Assembly (NCBI GenBank): GCA_025594325.1
Contig: JANHCV010000014.1
Coordinates: 372,001-436,000, forward strand
DNA length: 64,000 nucleotides
Source: Blastocladiella emersonii ATCC 22665
Taxonomy: Eukaryota > Blastocladiomycota > Blastocladiomycetes > Blastocladiales > Blastocladiaceae
Direction: 5' to 3'
Part shown: positions 8,994 to 18,251 of the stretch, piece by piece
How the letters are laid out: each line of letters starts with the position of its first letter
Numbering within the stretch: position 1 is the stretch's first letter
Program-made: the position numbers and the translations under genes
The notes under the pieces: generated by a model
Databases searched by the model: none
Told to the model about the DNA's origin: nothing
Seen by the model: only the letters and a program-made list of their open reading frames with translations

Positions 8994-9868
8994 ATGGAGC
9001 AAAACTCTCATGCATCGACCCCGGCACACCACAAGTTTGCCGATATGCCAGACGAGCTGTTCGCCGCTATCGTGCACTATGCCAACCCACGCTCGCTTGT
9101 CCCCGCGACGACGCGCGTCTTTGCGGATGCGCTGGCCCGCAAGTCCATAAAGCGCGACTGGCTCGACTCGCTCCTCGCCCACCGCGTGCCCGTCGCGTGG
9201 AAGGAGCGCTACGTGGCCGAACGCGGGCTCCCTGGCGACGTCGGCGCTCTTCTCGAGTACGCTAAGGGTGAAATGGTTGGGCCGGACCAAATGCAGCGCG
9301 CCGGTTTCGATTATTGCGACCCCGACGACGAGCGCGCCATGGCGTCGCTCACCCCGATCCTCGCCGACCACCTTCTGGACCTCGCGCAGCCCGCTTAAGG
9401 CGATGGCCAAGATCTCGCGCGGCTCGCCGCGAAGCTCGCCGACCGCATCGACGATTGTGTGAAAAGACACGCATGCGTACTATTTCTGTCCGTGCTGAGC
9501 CGATCCTTGCCGTGATGCAGTTTATTGGCAACTCGCTTGGATCTCGGACCTTGGACTGTGCCAAGGAGCGGCTCCCCGGCATTTTCCACATTATTCTCAC
9601 GCTCGGGCAGTGGACTGCGCTGGTGAACCTGGCCATCAAGTACAACCGCGCGCGAGACCAGTGGTTGACGTGGAAAGTTCGATCTGGCGTATTCCTTGGC
9701 ATGCACGGCGAGCTCCAGTGGAAGCAGCCGCCCCTTGACGAGCTCCGCGACCCTTACCTCAACCTGGACAGAGACTGGAGCTTCTCAGCCCTGGTATATC
9801 CCAAATACGTCCGCCTGCTCCTGAGCAACAAGCCTGGCACGGACTCGGACTGGGGCGAGGACTCGTGA
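8994..9868 (+). pseudogene. F-box-like family gene with a nonsense codon and a frameshift
   Basis: The ATG at 8994 begins MEQNSHAS and the family body follows (FADMPDELFAAIVHYANPRS, KRDWLDSLLAHRVPVAWKERY, GALLEYAKGEMVGPDQM). At 9396-9398 the conserved Tyr codon in LDLAQPAY has become TAA. After a further stretch that still reads correctly (GDGQDLARLAAKLADRID), one A appears to be lost near 9465 in a Lys-Lys run. Sense then continues in another frame (TRMRTISVRAEPILAVMQFIGNSLGS ... KYVRLLLSN) to the stop at 9866-9868. The intact copy at 19998-20951 (minus) shows both lesions clearly. The upstream promoter block is preserved, so it may still be transcribed. Confidence 0.85.
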
Positions 9869-10329
9869 TGCTTGAGTGTTACTCCGTGCGTTTTGCGCAT
9901 CACAGCGCAGCAGTTTGTATTTCGGTCAATCATCTGTTGATGAAAATGTAAGGATTGAGATTTTACCCCGTCTATCCCTCTCTGCAACGTCGAGGCAAGA
10001 TTGTGTGCTCACCCAACTGCGGTGCCTGCAGGCAGCGCGAGCCTGCAAACTCGAACTTTCCCCGCGTCGCATTTCAGCTTGATAATGAAGTCTGCAGGCG
10101 ATTCAGAGCAGCATTTACGACTTTGAAGCTGCTCACTTTCAAAATGCGGGCAGGAAGCCCCGGCGGAGGCGCGCGAAGCCCTGAAACGGGATCATGTGAG
10201 TGGCGCAACACGTCCCTTCGCTGTGTGCCGCATCGAGAAAATCCTCACGACAGCCAAAAAAGACGAGGAGAACAACGAATTTAAACTCAAATGTATGCAA
10301 CCAACGACAGACACTCTCCTCGCACAAAT
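9869..10329. other. Spacer
   Basis: No gene or repeat is recognised between the F-box-like pseudogene and the convergent Cys-rich ORF. Base composition is more balanced than in the coding flanks. Confidence 0.5.
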
Positions 10330-11388
10330 TCAGGGCGTCGACGCGAGCTTGACAAAGTTGTGTGCCTGGCCGTAGCGGCGGTAGTTGTCGCCGGGCGCGG
10401 CCCCCTTGACCATCTTGCACAGCTCACAGACGCTGGTGCATGGAGTCTCGATGCTGACGTGGCCGCACTTGGTGTATGACATGGTGGTGCGCTTGGTCTT
10501 GGACGGGTCCTGGTCGCAGCACGACCACGTCGCGATGCACCCGTCCTTGGTATCGCAGCACGAGAGCTTACAGCCGGGCGAAGCCGTGCTCTTCATGCAC
10601 AGGGTGCAGATGGCCGTGCATGGTGCGGGATCTGAATCGATCAACTTTCCACAGCATGCGTACGCCTCGGCGCATGGCTCACCGGGTTCCTGGTTGCAGC
10701 ACGCAATGACGCAGCCCCGACTGTCGCGTGTAGCTGCGATGGACATGTCATGCTTACATTTGGTGCAGACAACTTGGCATGGCTGTGTCCGTTCGCAGCA
10801 CTCGTAGATACATCCCACGTCGTCTTGGCCTCCGCGGCACTTGGTACAGAGGACTGGCTTCAGCCTCGACGGTTTACGCGAATGAGGCAGTACAGCCGCC
10901 AGTTGCGCGAATTCCATCGGAATAGTCTCGAGACAGTCTGCTATACTTGGAGCTTCACCGAACCTGGGGTTGGGATAAAACCCTGGGTGGCACTTGGCCA
11001 TGGTCGCGTGCTGGCGACGCGTCCCAGCGTGAACACGCTGCGTGTCCTTGTGCCCTCGAATTTTACCCCCGCCGTGGACCACGATGCGCTTCCCATGGAC
11101 ACGGACCGCATCGCGTGAATGACGCTTCGCGTCGGCCGTGCCCTTGTGCGCGTTAGCGAGTGCGCCGAGGTGCGAGGACTCAAGCTCGTAGTGGCAGTTG
11201 CCCTTGGTCAAGCGCGGATCGCCGACCGCGTCGCAATTACTGCACGCGAACGAACGCTGGACAACCGCCACCGGATCCCGCGGCTGCGACACGATCTTGA
11301 CGAGGAGCTCGCGGTAGTCGGCTGTGTTGTACAGATCCAATTTGCATTTGCACGCGTGATGATGTCTAAAGTTGTATTCCTTGCCCGT
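10330..11388 (-). CDS. Cys-rich repeat protein ORF, start uncertain
   Basis: The open frame begins right after the TAG of the LOR gene (11389-11391) and stays in the same frame to TGA at 10330-10332. The first in-frame ATG is only at 11001, well inside conserved-looking sequence (HHHACKCKLDLYNTADYRELLVKI, FACSNCDAVGDPRLTKGNCHYE), so the 5' end may be lost, spliced from elsewhere, or reached by readthrough. The second half has five or so repeats of the form CxxC...GCxxxCC...PC (VLCTKC, GCIYECC, VVCTKC, GCVIACC, AICTLC, GCKLSCC, SVCELC). This suggests a metal-binding or disulfide-rich module. No family is recognised and no signal peptide is visible. It may be a gene truncated by the LOR array. 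Confidence 0.55.
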   Translation of the reverse strand, partial: TGKEYNFRHHHACKCKLDLYNTADYRELLVKIVSQPRDPVAVVQRSFACSNCDAVGDPRLTKGNCHYELESSHLGALANAHKGTADAKRHSRDAVRVHGKRIVVHGGGKIRGHKDTQRVHAGTRRQHATMAKCHPGFYPNPRFGEAPSIADCLETIPMEFAQLAAVLPHSRKPSRLKPVLCTKCRGGQDDVGCIYECCERTQPCQVVCTKCKHDMSIAATRDSRGCVIACCNQEPGEPCAEAYACCGKLIDSDPAPCTAICTLCMKSTASPGCKLSCCDTKDGCIATWSCCDQDPSKTKRTTMSYTKCGHVSIETPCTSVCELCKMVKGAAPGDNYRRYGQAHNFVKLASTP

Positions 11389-12075
11389 CTATCCGCGCGC
11401 CATCTTCATGGCCTGCTTCTTCATCTTGACCCACTCGCGCACCACGTCGACGAGCGCCGTGATCGCCGAGATCAGCGCGTAGTCGACGTTGGCGACCACC
11501 TCGACTCGGTACGTGTCCGCGCCGACCTGCTTGGCGAGGAACCCCGTCTCGGTCTTGGCGCGCGCCACGAGCTTGCCCGACTCGTCGTTTCCAACGTAGT
11601 AGTAGATCCACTTGGTGATGTCGTACATCTTGACGAACATGGGCTCGAGGCCCTCGCGCTCGAACGTGACCGACAGACAGTCGTAGGCGAGTCCGTCGAC
11701 GCCGTTGGCCGTCGCGACGGTCGCGCCGTCAGCGTCGAGCAGCGTGAACCGGCGCGACATCGACAGCAGCTTGTCCGAGTTGACGGCGACGAACACGGGC
11801 TTGCGGGTGAGCAGGTCGAACCCCGATCGCTGCGACGACATGCTCACGGCCTTGCCCTGGACCTCGAGCAGCTTCGTCCCGTTGGCCGCGTTGCTCACGA
11901 CCGCGTCGTCGCCCGACAGCGACACGGACTGCTCGTACAGCAGCGTCATGGGTGTAGGCACGCAGAACCCGTCACCGAACACGTTGAGCGGCGCGGCCGG
12001 CGTGTACTCGGTCGTGAACGGGATGTCCTCGGGCTCGGTGAAAGTCTTGGCGGCGGTCTTGAATGCGTTCAGCAT
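11389..12075 (-). CDS. LURP-one-related (LOR, tubby-like fold) protein 1
   Basis: An ATG at 12075 gives a 228-residue single-exon protein. It shows the LOR layout shared by the cluster: an N-terminal LNVFGDGFCVPTPMTLLYEQ strand pair, SLSGDDAVVSNAANGTKLLEVQGKA, a middle FTLLDADGATVAT segment, a TFEREGLEPMFVKMYDI strand, and the closing DTYRVEVVANVDYALISAITALVDV, where the fold's buried hydrophobic helix is expected. LOR proteins have a twelve-stranded barrel around this helix, like tubby C-terminal and phospholipid-scramblase domains. Roles are known mainly for plant defence members; the function in fungi is unknown. It is one of four complete copies on this strand between 11.4 and 18.9 kb. 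Confidence 0.7.
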   Translation of the reverse strand: MLNAFKTAAKTFTEPEDIPFTTEYTPAAPLNVFGDGFCVPTPMTLLYEQSVSLSGDDAVVSNAANGTKLLEVQGKAVSMSSQRSGFDLLTRKPVFVAVNSDKLLSMSRRFTLLDADGATVATANGVDGLAYDCLSVTFEREGLEPMFVKMYDITKWIYYYVGNDESGKLVARAKTETGFLAKQVGADTYRVEVVANVDYALISAITALVDVVREWVKMKKQAMKMARG

Positions 12076-12132
12076 GGTTGCATTAGGTTACGTGGAGCAA
12101 GTTGGCGAGGGTGGAGGGGAGAGAAAGAAAGG

Positions 12133-14063
12133 CACACCAAAAGCGCACCCAGCAGGATGGCCGGCGGAATCCGCCTTCCGGAGGGGTCACCGGACCGCCG
12201 CCGGGATCCGCTGAAACTCAGGCGGATCCGGGCTGAGCGCGCCTCAGCGGAATCCGCCGCCCGTCCGCTGGAAGGCGGAAACTGCCCTGCATCCGGCTTC
12301 TCACGTCAACGGACTCCGCCATAAATCCTCTGACTTAAACAGCGTGATAAAAGCGGGTTCGCTCCCTTCAGTCAGCGCGCTCCCTCAATATTAGGCGGAT
12401 GAGATAGACATGAAGAGCCGCTGCGGGCGAGTTTATTAATGATATACGAGTCCGCCAGTTGCTACTGGCACAGGAGACCGACGGGATCGCGACGAGCGGC
12501 AGGCCGCGTCCAGTCGACAGGTGGAGCAGTAAGTGAACGGGCCGTTAGAACGAGGCCTTGGCGACGAGTTGGGCGGGAGCATGCGCGGAGCGACCTGGAG
12601 CTTGTTGCGGCGGATACGACACCTTGGTCGGGCGGGATGACGGCCTTGGTCGAGATCGAGCGAGGAGGAAACCGAGTGAGTCGCGCGGAGAGGTGGCCCA
12701 GGGACTTGTGCTGAGCGGCAAGACCGACGGAGCACACACGTACGCGGACATGATCACCGTTAGGTCGGAGCGCGGGTTCGTCGAACTTGGCGCTAGCTGT
12801 GCGAGAGAAAGCGAAGGAGTGAGGGCGTACGGCTAAAGACGATGAGATGGGGCGAGGAGGCGTGAAGAGTTGGCAAGAGTCGAACAGTGAGCGGGGCGGC
12901 GAGCTGATTGAGGTCGGCGAACCGTGCTGTCGCAATGCTATCGAGTCAGTCGGCGCGGAGCGAGGACGGTCGCGATCGAGTTGGAGCGGCACACATACCT
13001 GGCGGGATGTGGCCGTGTGGGTCTTGTGTACTGCGCGAGGGGATGTGGGCGAGCGTCACTACACGGCGGCGGTTCGAGTGAGCACGAGCAACGTGCACCG
13101 TGGGAGGATCCGAGCGCGCCATGGTCACACTGGCCGCCGTCAACGTGCGTCGACGCATGGCGCGGGCGAACAAGGTGACGGACGGCGAGATGGTCCTCGC
13201 GCGGCCGGCCAGCGAGCGCTGCGGTATCGAAGGACGTGGCGGGTTACGTGGTGCTGTCGTCGAGCAGAGGGTCGGGGGCGTGCTGGCGGCACCGCGGGTT
13301 GTGAGGGTGAGGGACAGCAGCAGAGCGCGGCGCGGAGGGAGCGAGAAGGCGGGCGGCGGTGCGCCGGCCTTTAGGGGCCGGGTCGCCCCAAACTTCGATC
13401 GCCATCGCTCACATGGCTGCACGCGGACTGCACGTCGCTTGCATCGCGCGAGGCAGAGGCCCTTGCGCGCCGAGCCGTCGCGAGCACAAGTCCCGGCGTC
13501 AACGTGCGGAGGAGGACGAGCGCGTGCGTCACGACAGGCGGCGACGGGCACGAGGGCCGAGGTGGGCGTGCGCGGGCGTGGGCGGACTGGGCGGCTGCGT
13601 GAAGCGCGTCGCGGCGTTGGACGAGCTCAAGGAGAGGTGGTTGGCTGCTGCCGTGACGCGCACAAGGGGATGTGATACGCGCGAGGGGACCGCTCCAAGC
13701 GCGGGGAACGAGGGGGGAGTGGGCAAGCACGGCCCTGCGTCGGGTGGGAGCGGGCAGCGACCCCGCGACGGCGGCAGGCTCACAAGGACTTTAAATCCAC
13801 GTTGCGATAAGTTCAGACAAGAGCTGTGTATTCATGGGGAGTCGCGAGGTGGCGGCAGGGGGTGCGCATGAGCGAAGGGAGGTGAGTTGGGCCAGCCGTG
13901 GCGGAGGGGAGGCGGATTCCTGCGAGCGGGGGATGGCGGACGGCAGGAGGATCCGGCTGGGGTGGGCGGACAGCGGGATCCGGCTTGCCTCGCTGAGGGG
14001 TGGCGGGGTTCAGCGGAATCCGGCCGTGGTCCGGCGGCGGTGGCTGGGTGCGTTTTTGGTGTG
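12133..14063. mobile_element. Segment bounded by inverted repeats (candidate non-autonomous or foldback element)
   Basis: CACACCAAAAGCGCACCCAGC at 12133-12153 recurs inverted at 14043-14063 with one mismatch. The two arms stay loosely similar further inward (GGCGGATCC/GGATCCGG-rich, about 12160-12300 and 13890-14040). A 3-bp AGG lies outside each end, a possible short target duplication. The interior (about 12,310-13,880) holds no convincing coding sequence: its ORFs are Arg-rich frames expected by chance in GC-rich DNA. The segment lies between two LOR genes. It could be a MITE or foldback element, or an inverted duplication. Confidence 0.5.
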
Positions 14064-14274
14064 AGGGATCGGGCTTCGTTCAGCGAGTCTTCGATCCCAC
14101 CCGATCCGAGATGTGTACGGAATGTAGCGCTGGCACCGGTGGCGGCGCCAATGACCGCAGTCCGTGGCTGCCGCCACCAACTCCGCGCGGGGCTGAACCG
14201 CAAAGCACTGCCGAGGGCGCAGCGGGCTTCAACAAACGAGTGCAGACAAGGCAAGATCGTTTATTCACTCAAGC

Positions 14275-14952
14275 TTAGAACTTGATGGGCTTGATCGGCT
14301 TCACAGGCCGCACGCTCTCTCGCGCCTGATCGACGAGCGCCGTGAGCACGACGATCAAGGCAATGTCCCCGTTGGCGGCGATCTCGACCGAGTACGTGTC
14401 GGCCGCCTCGTTGCCCGGCTTGCTCCCCTCGCGCTTGCCGCGCGCGATCATCGGCGACTTGTCGTCGGCGCCCGCGTGGAAGTAGATGGTCTTGGTTGCC
14501 TCGTAGTAGTGGACGTGGACTGCGTCGACGCCCACGTCTGCCTTGTAGAAAGTCGCGTTGACCGTGGCCGCGGACCCGTCTACCTTGGCCTTGACGGCAA
14601 GCTCGCCCGCCGCGTTGCTGATCTTGAACGTTGAGGAGAGCCCGAGGAAGTTGGCGTTGGCGATGGTGAAGGCGGGCTTGCCCGTGACGAGGTCTGTGGC
14701 CGTGTAGCTTGACGAGAAGGCGCCGCCTGCGAGCTGGAACAGCTTGGCGCCCGACTTCTCCTCGAGCACGATCGCGTCGACGCCCGACAGCGAGTCGGTC
14801 TGGTCGAACACGAGCTTGAGCTGCTTGTCGATGCAGTAGCCGCGGTCGAACACGGCGAGCGGCGACGCGGTCGTGAACTGGTCCGTGATGCCGGCCGGCG
14901 CGCCGGTAGCCGTCGGGTTCTCGAGAAGGTCGCGCAGGCTCGTGGCAATCAT
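14275..14952 (-). CDS. LURP-one-related protein 2
   Basis: This is a 225-residue LOR protein with start ATG at 14952 (MIATSLRDLLENP), chosen because it aligns with the starts of the other copies. An upstream in-frame start at 15057 would add 35 less likely residues. Core features are SPLAVFDRGYCIDKQLKLVFDQ, SLSGVDAIVLEEKSGAKLFQLAGGA, LVTGKPAFTIANANFLGLSS, FKISNAAGELAVKAK and DTYSVEIAANGDIALIVVLTALVD. It is single-exon and ends in a short Lys/Pro tail. It lies just downstream of the inverted-repeat segment and on the same strand as the rest of the cluster. Confidence 0.7.
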   Translation of the reverse strand: MIATSLRDLLENPTATGAPAGITDQFTTASPLAVFDRGYCIDKQLKLVFDQTDSLSGVDAIVLEEKSGAKLFQLAGGAFSSSYTATDLVTGKPAFTIANANFLGLSSTFKISNAAGELAVKAKVDGSAATVNATFYKADVGVDAVHVHYYEATKTIYFHAGADDKSPMIARGKREGSKPGNEAADTYSVEIAANGDIALIVVLTALVDQARESVRPVKPIKPIKF

Positions 14953-15119
14953 GGCGTGTTGATGCGTTGCTTTCGTGGGATGATTTTTTCGTTGTGTGGA
15001 GAGAGGAGTGCGTAAATTGTCTGCTGCAGCCGAATCAGCGGTTTTAAGCGAGTCCACCGCATTCCGTACTCACGGTCAACATGACGAGGGAAGGATCGCA
15101 CTACGCTTCACGCATATAT

Positions 15120-15899
15120 TCACTTATTCTGTGCTTCAGGCCGCGACAGGCTGGTACTGTCATCAAACGTCTCGGCGATCGCGACGAGAGCCGTCACAGC
15201 GGCAAGATCCACGTTCTGCGCCACCTTGACCTCGAACGATACGCGCTGGCTTCCGACCTCGGCCCACGTCGCTACCTTGAAGAGCGATTCGAGCAGCCAC
15301 CGGCGCCGGGCGTACGCGACGAGCGGAGCCGACTTGTCGTCGCCGTTGGCATCTTCAGCGTAGAAGTACATTTCCGACGTGAACGGCGAGAAGCGGACGC
15401 GGAGCGCGGGAACCGTCGTCATCGGCGACTTCGAGTCCTTGGCGGAAACTGGGAGCGTCACGGTGAGCTGCTTGCCCAAGAACCCCGTCGAGCCGGCGAC
15501 ATGCATCACTTGATCCCCATTCGCATCCGTGACGCTGAAGCGGTGCGGGAAGAGCGCAAACACGTCGTTGCGCACGGTGCATACGGCAGCGCCCGTCTGC
15601 GAGTCGGTCACGATGCGAGGCGAGGTGACGGAGAAAAACTTGCCCGCCACGCTGAACAGGTCCGTGGGTGGGTCGCTCGCGCGGGATACGGTCGCCGAGG
15701 CAAGCTTGTAGTCGTGCGGCGCACGGTACACGAGCTTAGTGGTCTTGGTCGAGCAGTACTTGCGGTCGACGACAGCCAGCGGGCGATCGGGCGAGAACTC
15801 GGACGTGAGCGCGACGTCGTGGTCCGCGACCAGCGTGTCGTAGGCAAGAGCAGTCAACGGCACTGCGGTAATAAGAGCATAAGGCCAGTAACGTTGCAT
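15120..15899 (-). CDS. LURP-one-related protein 3
   Basis: This 259-residue LOR protein starts at ATG 15899. Its N-terminus (MQRYWPYALITAVPLTALAY) is hydrophobic and unlike the other copies; it could be a signal or anchor segment. The LOR body follows: RPLAVVDRKYCSTKTTKLVYRA, LFSVAGKFFSVTSPRIVTDSQTG, FSVTDANGDQVMHVAG, LRVRFSPFTSEMYFYA and VSFEVKVAQNVDLAAVTALVAIAE. It keeps the closing helix but has drifted from copies 1, 2 and 5. An ATG further upstream in frame would add about 66 residues without LOR similarity. Confidence 0.65.
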   Translation of the reverse strand: MQRYWPYALITAVPLTALAYDTLVADHDVALTSEFSPDRPLAVVDRKYCSTKTTKLVYRAPHDYKLASATVSRASDPPTDLFSVAGKFFSVTSPRIVTDSQTGAAVCTVRNDVFALFPHRFSVTDANGDQVMHVAGSTGFLGKQLTVTLPVSAKDSKSPMTTVPALRVRFSPFTSEMYFYAEDANGDDKSAPLVAYARRRWLLESLFKVATWAEVGSQRVSFEVKVAQNVDLAAVTALVAIAETFDDSTSLSRPEAQNK

Positions 15900-16130
15900 G
15901 GTGTCTGATTCGTTCAAGCGTTCATGGTAGCGGTTTATATGACAGGGAAGGAGAGCTGCGGCGCGGCGGCGCGGCGGCGCGCTTTTTCCGCCTCTCCCTG
16001 AGCAGACTTGCCCTGACACCATGTTCAACGCCAAGCAATCGAACATCCGGGTTGAGCAAAAGTTTCTGGTGAGCGAAAATCGGATTTGACGAGACAAGGA
16101 AAATGTATACGAGGCCGATCAATGGACACA

Positions 16131-17414
16131 TCAAGCGTCGCCACGCGACTCCGACTCTTGCGCGCCTGCAGCCAGGGCGACAACATTCAGTAACTTGGCC
16201 ACCTGGTCCTCGTCAAGGCGATCCGAGTTGAGCCACCAGTCGACAATCTCGTGATGACCAAGCCGCGCAGCCTTGAGGACGTAGCGGAATGTAAAGTTGC
16301 TCATGTCGGGGAGCGGTCTAAGGTGTTGGAGCTTCGTGCGTTGCTTCGTGTCCGTGTTGAGCCACCGGAGGCAGCCAATGGCCCGCGCCTTGGTGGCAAC
16401 GTTGAGGAACGAAATGGACGCGCTGGCAAGCTTGTCAAACGGACCTGGACGCATGAACTTCATCTCGCCGCGCCGGCTGTACACGTAACAAAACCTTTCG
16501 CAGGAGGATATGGTAAAGTCGGCCATCCACTCGAGCATGTGCGGACGATCTTTCTTGATACATTCAACAACGACCTGGTCCCAGTCGTCGATTTTCGAGG
16601 CCCAATCACGATCTGGGGGAAAAGATTCGTCCTCCTCCATGACTGGTAGATGCTCGAGAACGTTCAAAAGGCCGTCTTTGAGCGCACGCCTGGGTAAACT
16701 GGAGTTCAGTTCAGTGCAGACGAAAGTTCGGGCATCGGAGTCTTTGTCGAGATAATAGTCTTCGTCGTCGTCGTCGTCTTCGTCGTCATTGTCATCGTCA
16801 TCGTCATCGTCATCGTCGTCGCTCGCCTCGCTGTGATCGCGAGGGACGCGGTAGCGATTGACTATCCAGGAAAGCAAGCTGCCACGGTCATATTTGACTG
16901 CCGCCTCGAGCGCCGCGTCGTAGTCAAGATCGATCTGAGTGCTATACGACCACCACCACTCCATTGACTGGCGCTCTCCTGCGGCGGCTGCAAGCTCGAA
17001 CGCCTTGGACGCGAGCTTGGTGTTGCGAGAGTTTTCCACGGTTTCGCGCGAAGCCTCGAGCAGGTCCACCCGGCCGGCGACCGATGCGAGCTTGAGAAAG
17101 AGGCTGCGCTCGTGTGGGCCATGCGGGCCGGCTGACGGTTTGAGGAAGAGCGCGAGAAGCGCATCGCGGAGCTCCTTGCTCGCGGGACGCAGTGCGGCAC
17201 GTCGAAGCGGCTCGGATTGGAAGTCGCGTATGATAAACTTGCGCAAGTGTGCACTTGGGACAGGAAACACGCGGAGCAGGTTCCCCGCGTGGTCGCGCGA
17301 TCGGTCGCTCCGGCACGAGCAGGTGCCCAGCGCGATCATCATGATCGTTTCGATTATCTCGATGGGCAAGCGCGGTAGAGCCCGTTGCGGTAAGTTTCCA
17401 TTCGTTTGTTGCAT
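16131..17414 (-). CDS. F-box-like/ankyrin-like repeat protein with Asp-rich tract
   Basis: This is a 427-residue single-exon protein from ATG 17414. The N-terminus has LPIEIIETIMMIAL, an F-box-like helix of the kind that opens many blastocladiomycete repeat proteins. Degenerate ankyrin-like repeats follow: LFLKLASVAGRVDLLEASRE, KAFELAAAAGERQSMEWWWSYS, DAALEAAVKYDRGSLLSWI, and later RYVLKAARLGHHEIVDWWLNS. A tract of about 25 Asp/Glu residues (about 16755-16825, GAC/GAT-type codons) interrupts the repeat array. It is probably a protein-interaction or ubiquitin-adaptor protein, but no specific function can be assigned. No damage is visible. Confidence 0.65.
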   Translation of the reverse strand: MQQTNGNLPQRALPRLPIEIIETIMMIALGTCSCRSDRSRDHAGNLLRVFPVPSAHLRKFIIRDFQSEPLRRAALRPASKELRDALLALFLKPSAGPHGPHERSLFLKLASVAGRVDLLEASRETVENSRNTKLASKAFELAAAAGERQSMEWWWSYSTQIDLDYDAALEAAVKYDRGSLLSWIVNRYRVPRDHSEASDDDDDDDDDDNDDEDDDDDEDYYLDKDSDARTFVCTELNSSLPRRALKDGLLNVLEHLPVMEEDESFPPDRDWASKIDDWDQVVVECIKKDRPHMLEWMADFTISSCERFCYVYSRRGEMKFMRPGPFDKLASASISFLNVATKARAIGCLRWLNTDTKQRTKLQHLRPLPDMSNFTFRYVLKAARLGHHEIVDWWLNSDRLDEDQVAKLLNVVALAAGAQESESRGDA

Positions 17415-17588
17415 GTTAGCAAGTTATCAAGTCGTCGGTGAGAGCGAGATGCGCTTTGATCGCGATGGGAAAAGGTCGCCCACGCGTTGCGCCACACGAC
17501 CTGCCACCTCAATCACCGTGTGATGGTCAGAGTAAATCGCTCAAGACACCGCGTGTACAAAAGAATCATGGAATGCATGAGATCATTA

Positions 17589-18020
17589 TCAATACGCGCC
17601 CCGGCCGCTGAACCGCTTCTGAGTCGTGTAATACTCGTCACCGAGCAGGACCAGCGCCGTGGCCGCTGCAAAATCCATGTTAGCGGCCACGCGCACGTCG
17701 TACACGGCCGACAACCCGCAGCGCTTCACGGTAGACGTGACGAGCGGACCCGAATCGTCGCTACCCGCGTACACCTTGATCTGCGTGGTCGGAGTGAGCC
17801 AATGGACCACGACGCGGAGGAACAGTGACACTTTTGCCGCTCGCAACTGCCACGATGGGCGAGTCCGTGTTGAAGCTCCAGTGGTTTCGGCCTTGAGTGT
17901 CTGTGCGCCAGTCGCGTCCACAAGCTCGTACTCATAGCCGACGACCGTGGGCACGTCGTTGGCAAGGAGGACAGCCGAGTTGCAGTCCGTCAGCGTAGCA
18001 GGAGTCCCGACCAAGCTCAT
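17589..18020 (-). pseudogene. LURP-one-related copy 4, 5'-decayed
   Basis: The frame corresponds to the second two-thirds of a LOR domain: GYEYELVDATGAQTLKAE, LFLRVVVHWLTPTTQIKVYAG, SGPLVTSTVKR, and the closing YDVRVAANMDFAAATALVLL. The only ATG (18020) lies where other copies have the middle GKA(V/M)S strand. The in-frame sequence before it (ARALSMS) still resembles that strand, but a TGA blocks the frame a little further upstream, and the N-terminal strands are not recognisable. It is either a pseudogene or a truncated protein of 143 residues. Confidence 0.6.
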
Positions 18021-18251
18021 GGACAGTGCTCGCGCATCCTTGCGCCGACCACGGCCACGTCGATTGGATTCTCACTCAGCCCCGATAGCAATCGCTTCTG
18101 AGTGCACTGGTCCGTCAGGACGCGCAACAACTTGTTCGTGAGTCACGCTTTGCTCACGATGGGGCGGTGCCGTTGACAAGGTTCATCAGCTATTCTATTC
18201 ACAACGACGACGGCCCAGACGCGCGACAGCGACAGCGACAGTACACATGCC

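Noticed and set aside
12436-13871. Several overlapping ORFs of 60-200 codons
   Set aside because: All are Arg/Gly/Ala-rich, overlap in many frames, and have no motif or supporting splice structure.
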